Positions 61,686 to 64,000 of a stretch of DNA of 64,000 nt are shown here, in pieces. The notes under the pieces are model-generated. The model was not told the origin of the DNA and made no database searches. It worked only from the letters and a program-made list of their open reading frames with translations. The DNA comes from Anaerotruncus rubiinfantis (lineage in GTDB: Bacteria > Bacillota > Clostridia > Oscillospirales > Ruminococcaceae), in contig NZ_FKLA01000009.1 in NCBI RefSeq assembly GCF_900078395.1, positions 1,812,614 through 1,876,613 of the forward strand. The letters are read 5' to 3'. The position numbers were made by a program, and so were the translations under genes. The stretch's first letter is position 1. Each line of letters begins with the position of its first letter.

Positions 61686-62208
61686 CGCTCGGCTCCTCTT
61701 CTTCCGGATGGGTTTCTTCCGCCTTGACCGGCTGCGCATCTTTCCCCAAAGTTTTTTTCTCCTCAAAGAAAAGCAGGTAAACAAGCAGCAGCCCTGTCCC
61801 GATAACGACACAGCAATCCGCAAAATTGAATACTGGGAAATTGAAAAGCGGAGAAATATCCAGGTAATCGACCACAAAGGTGCGGAACACCCGGTCGATC
61901 AGGTTGCCGACGCCGCCCGCGATGATGAGACCCATGCTCCAGAGCACCAGCTTATGTTTGAACTTCCCCATCACCAAAGCGACGATAATACCGGCAAGCA
62001 CAATCCCGGTCACGATCGAAAGCAGCTGGGTTTTCCCTTGGAAAATTCCAAAAGCCGCGCCGCGGTTCTCCACATAGGTCAATTGCAGAAGTCCTGGAAT
62101 CAGTGTCACCGAAGGCGCTCCCACAAGGGTCCCCAGTACCCAAATTTTCAGCAGCTGGTCTACGATCACCAATGCGGCAGCCGAAAGCAATATCAAACTT
62201 ACTGTCAT
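61678..62208 (-). CDS. lspA: Lipoprotein signal peptidase (signal peptidase II)
   Basis: This aspartic membrane protease cleaves prolipoprotein signal peptides. Four membrane segments are visible. The catalytic Asps are in GGVGNLIDRVFRTFVVDYLD and FNFPVFNFADCCVV. The C-terminus adds a charged tail (EEKKTLGKDAQPVKAEETHPEEEEP), so 176 residues. The ATG at 62208 behind TTGGGAGGAAAAC is preferred to one at 62244. The gene lies between ileS and the RluA-family gene as in many Firmicutes. Confidence 0.95.
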   Translation of the reverse strand: MTVSLILLSAAALVIVDQLLKIWVLGTLVGAPSVTLIPGLLQLTYVENRGAAFGIFQGKTQLLSIVTGIVLAGIIVALVMGKFKHKLVLWSMGLIIAGGVGNLIDRVFRTFVVDYLDISPLFNFPVFNFADCCVVIGTGLLLVYLLFFEEKKTLGKDAQPVKAEETHPEEEEPSGE

Positions 62209-62275
62209 GTTTTCCTCCCAATCGATGTGCCGCAAACCGGACATCGCGCCGGTTTGGGAACCGGCATTTCAAAAA

Positions 62276-62316
62276 TCATGCGGCGCTTAAATAGGTCTTT
62301 AAGCGCCGCATTTTTT
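62276..62316 (-). terminator. Terminator after ileS
   Basis: The perfect 14-bp stem ATGCGGCGCTTAAA / TTTAAGCGCCGCAT (62278-62291 and 62298-62311) is followed on the minus strand by GATTTTTG. It separates ileS from lspA. Confidence 0.9.
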
Positions 62317-62327
62317 CATTTGGTTTA

Positions 62328-64000
62328 TCAGCCGATGATCTGTGCGCAGCGTGCACAAAGGGTCGGATGCTTGGCATCAGCCCCAACAGAGTCGCTGTGC
62401 GCCCAGCAGCGCGGACAAAGTTCACCATCCGCCTTGGCCACGTCAACGGTAAACAGGCCGTTCGCACCGGAGAACCTGCCCTCCCCGCCCTTTTCCAGAA
62501 CCACCTGGGAAACGATAAACACCGGCGCCAAATCCTTTTCCACACTGGAAAGGAATGCGAAGGTCTCGTCATCCGCAGCGTGCAGGATGACCTTCGCTTC
62601 CAGCGATTTACCGATCATCTTGGCGTTGCGGGCATCTTCCAACGCCTTAAGCACATCGTCGCGCACCTCATGGATGCGATCCCATTTGGCAATAAACGCA
62701 CTGTCAACCAGGTTGCCGCAGTATTTCGGAATCTCGTTAAACATAACCGAAGCACTGTCATAATTCTTGTCGGCGGGCAGATAGCTCCATACCTCTTCCG
62801 CTGTGAACGGGATAATGGGCGCAAACACCAGCGTAAGCCCGCGCAGGATGGTATAGATCGCGGTTTGTGCCGCACGGCGGTTTTTGGAATCCGCCGCTTC
62901 GACATAGAGCCGGTCCTTGAGCACATCGAGGTAGAAGTTCGACATATCGATTGTGCAGAAATTATGCAGCGCGTGATAGATGATGTGGAATTCAAAATTG
63001 TCGTAGGCCTCGGAAGTGGTCTTTACGAGACCATCAAACCGCGCCAGAGCCCATTTATCGAGATCGGTCAGCTCCGCAAAGGGAACCATATCCCTGTTGG
63101 GATCAAAGTCATAGAGGTTGCCGAGGATATAACGCGCCGTGTTGCGGATCTTGCGGTAAACCTCGGAAAGCTGCTTGAGGATGTCGTTCGAGATGCGGAT
63201 ATCCGCGTGGTAATCGGCCGAAGCGACCCACAGGCGCAGGATGTCCGCGCCGTATTTGTCGGTGATCTCATGCGGTTCCATACCGTTGCCAAGGGACTTG
63301 CTCATCTTGCGGCCTTCCCCATCGACCACCCAGCCGTGGGTGCAGACGGTCTTATAAGGCGCGACGCCTTTCCACGCAACCGAAGTGAGCAGCGACGACT
63401 GGAACCAGCCGCGGTACTGATCGGTACCCTCGAGATAGAGGTCCACAGGCCAGGTCAATTCCGAATTGTCATGGATGGTGGAGGCATAGGACGTGCCGGA
63501 ATCGAACCAGACATCCATGATGTCGGTCTCCTTGGTGAATTCGGTGCTGCCGCAGTATTTGCACTGGGTGCCCTTCGGCAGGATATCCTTGGCGTCGGTG
63601 GTGTACCAGGCGTCGGAGCCCTCCTTGCGGAAGAGCGCGGCGACAGCCGCAATACTCTCCTCATCCACATGGTATTTCCCGCAGTTTTTGCAGTAGAAGA
63701 TCGGAATCGGCACACCCCAGGTGCGCTGGCGCGAAATGCACCAGTCGCTGCGATCACGCACCATGTTGATCATGCGGCCGCGGCCCCACTCAGGGATAAA
63801 GTTGACCTTTTCAATCTCTGCGATTGTCTGCTCCTTGATGTCGTCCACCGAGCAGAACCACTGTTCGGTGGCCCGATAGATGATCGGCTCCTTGCAGCGC
63901 CAGCAATGCGGATACTGGTGGATAATCTTCTCGATCGCAAAGAGATTTTTGGTTTCCTCAAGTTTCTGCGCAATCGCCTTATTGGCGTCGTCGGTGGAAA
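62328..64000 (-). CDS. ileS: Isoleucyl-tRNA synthetase (N-terminal part outside window)
   Basis: About the last 557 residues of this class I synthetase are present. The frame stays open to the right edge (STDDANKAIAQKLEETKNLFAIEKI at the border). The KMSKS motif is in GRKMSKSLGNGMEPHEITDKYGADILRLWVAS-like sequence. A zinc knuckle CKNCGKYH precedes CKYCG within the editing/catalytic region, and the C-terminal zinc finger is CPRCWAHSD...CARCAQIIG. The internal GTG at 63848 is not the start. The HIGH motif must lie to the right of the window. Confidence 0.96.
   Translation of the reverse strand, partial: STDDANKAIAQKLEETKNLFAIEKIIHQYPHCWRCKEPIIYRATEQWFCSVDDIKEQTIAEIEKVNFIPEWGRGRMINMVRDRSDWCISRQRTWGVPIPIFYCKNCGKYHVDEESIAAVAALFRKEGSDAWYTTDAKDILPKGTQCKYCGSTEFTKETDIMDVWFDSGTSYASTIHDNSELTWPVDLYLEGTDQYRGWFQSSLLTSVAWKGVAPYKTVCTHGWVVDGEGRKMSKSLGNGMEPHEITDKYGADILRLWVASADYHADIRISNDILKQLSEVYRKIRNTARYILGNLYDFDPNRDMVPFAELTDLDKWALARFDGLVKTTSEAYDNFEFHIIYHALHNFCTIDMSNFYLDVLKDRLYVEAADSKNRRAAQTAIYTILRGLTLVFAPIIPFTAEEVWSYLPADKNYDSASVMFNEIPKYCGNLVDSAFIAKWDRIHEVRDDVLKALEDARNAKMIGKSLEAKVILHAADDETFAFLSSVEKDLAPVFIVSQVVLEKGGEGRFSGANGLFTVDVAKADGELCPRCWAHSDSVGADAKHPTLCARCAQIIG

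Noticed and set aside
1..64000. CRISPR arrays, tRNA/rRNA genes, insertion sequences, prophage
   Set aside because: No spaced direct repeats, cloverleaf genes, transposases or phage structural genes were seen. The only recombinase is XerD-like in its usual neighbourhood.

Overview
The window is chromosomal core sequence from an endospore-forming Firmicute of class Clostridia. It most resembles the moderately GC-rich gut lineages around Oscillospiraceae/Ruminococcaceae. Supporting signs are spoIIIAH, spoIIGA-sigE-sigG, spoIIM and a CwlD-type amidase, the PolC replicase, the SCIFF peptide with its radical SAM maturase, a leucine T-box, a lysine riboswitch and many TTG/GTG starts behind strong Shine-Dalgarno sequences. 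No tRNA, rRNA, CRISPR array, prophage or insertion sequence was seen.

Layout. 1-11.3 kb (+): end of the spoIIIA operon, Asp23, nusB, a TsaD-like paralogue, xseAB, ispA, a DUF212 membrane protein, dxs, tlyA, nadK, argR, recN. 11.3-17 kb (+): tyrS with an ECF S-component, then a T-box-controlled leuA-leuC-leuD operon. 17-20.1 kb: a divergent, extremely cysteine-rich small protein (-) and spoIIGA-sigE-sigG (+) with recognisable Spo0A-type and sigma-G-type promoters. 20.2-22 kb: a sodium:neurotransmitter-type symporter (-) and a YlmC/YmxH protein. 22.1-34.8 kb (+): rpsB-tsf, pyrH-frr-uppS-cdsA-dxr-rseP-ispG-polC. 34.9-42.5 kb (+): a complete ten-gene histidine operon (hisZGDCBHAFIE) behind a promoter overlapped by a 9-bp inverted repeat. 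42.5-47.4 kb (-): a lysine-riboswitch operon of aminotransferase, asd, dapA, dapB and a stand-alone double-ACT protein. 47.4-53.8 kb (+): queA-tgt, yajC, a TIGR04086-like membrane protein, the SCIFF precursor and maturase, proC, spoIIM. 53.7-64 kb (mostly -): a XerD-like recombinase, an ABC permease plus adaptor without an ATPase, radA, cwlD, a HAD phosphatase, an RluA-family pseudouridine synthase, lspA, and ileS running off the right edge.

How the genes work together. Isoprenoid synthesis is well covered (dxs, dxr, ispG, ispA, uppS), feeding undecaprenyl phosphate for the wall. The asd-dapA-dapB operon supplies diaminopimelate and lysine, with lysine feedback at the RNA level. Leucine, histidine and proline synthesis are each present with their own control. 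Sporulation genes are spread through the window. The most unusual items are the 120-residue protein with 28 cysteines next to the spoIIG promoter, the SCIFF locus, the lone ACT-domain protein in the lysine operon, and two strong unassigned operator-like palindromes (his promoter and xerD promoter).
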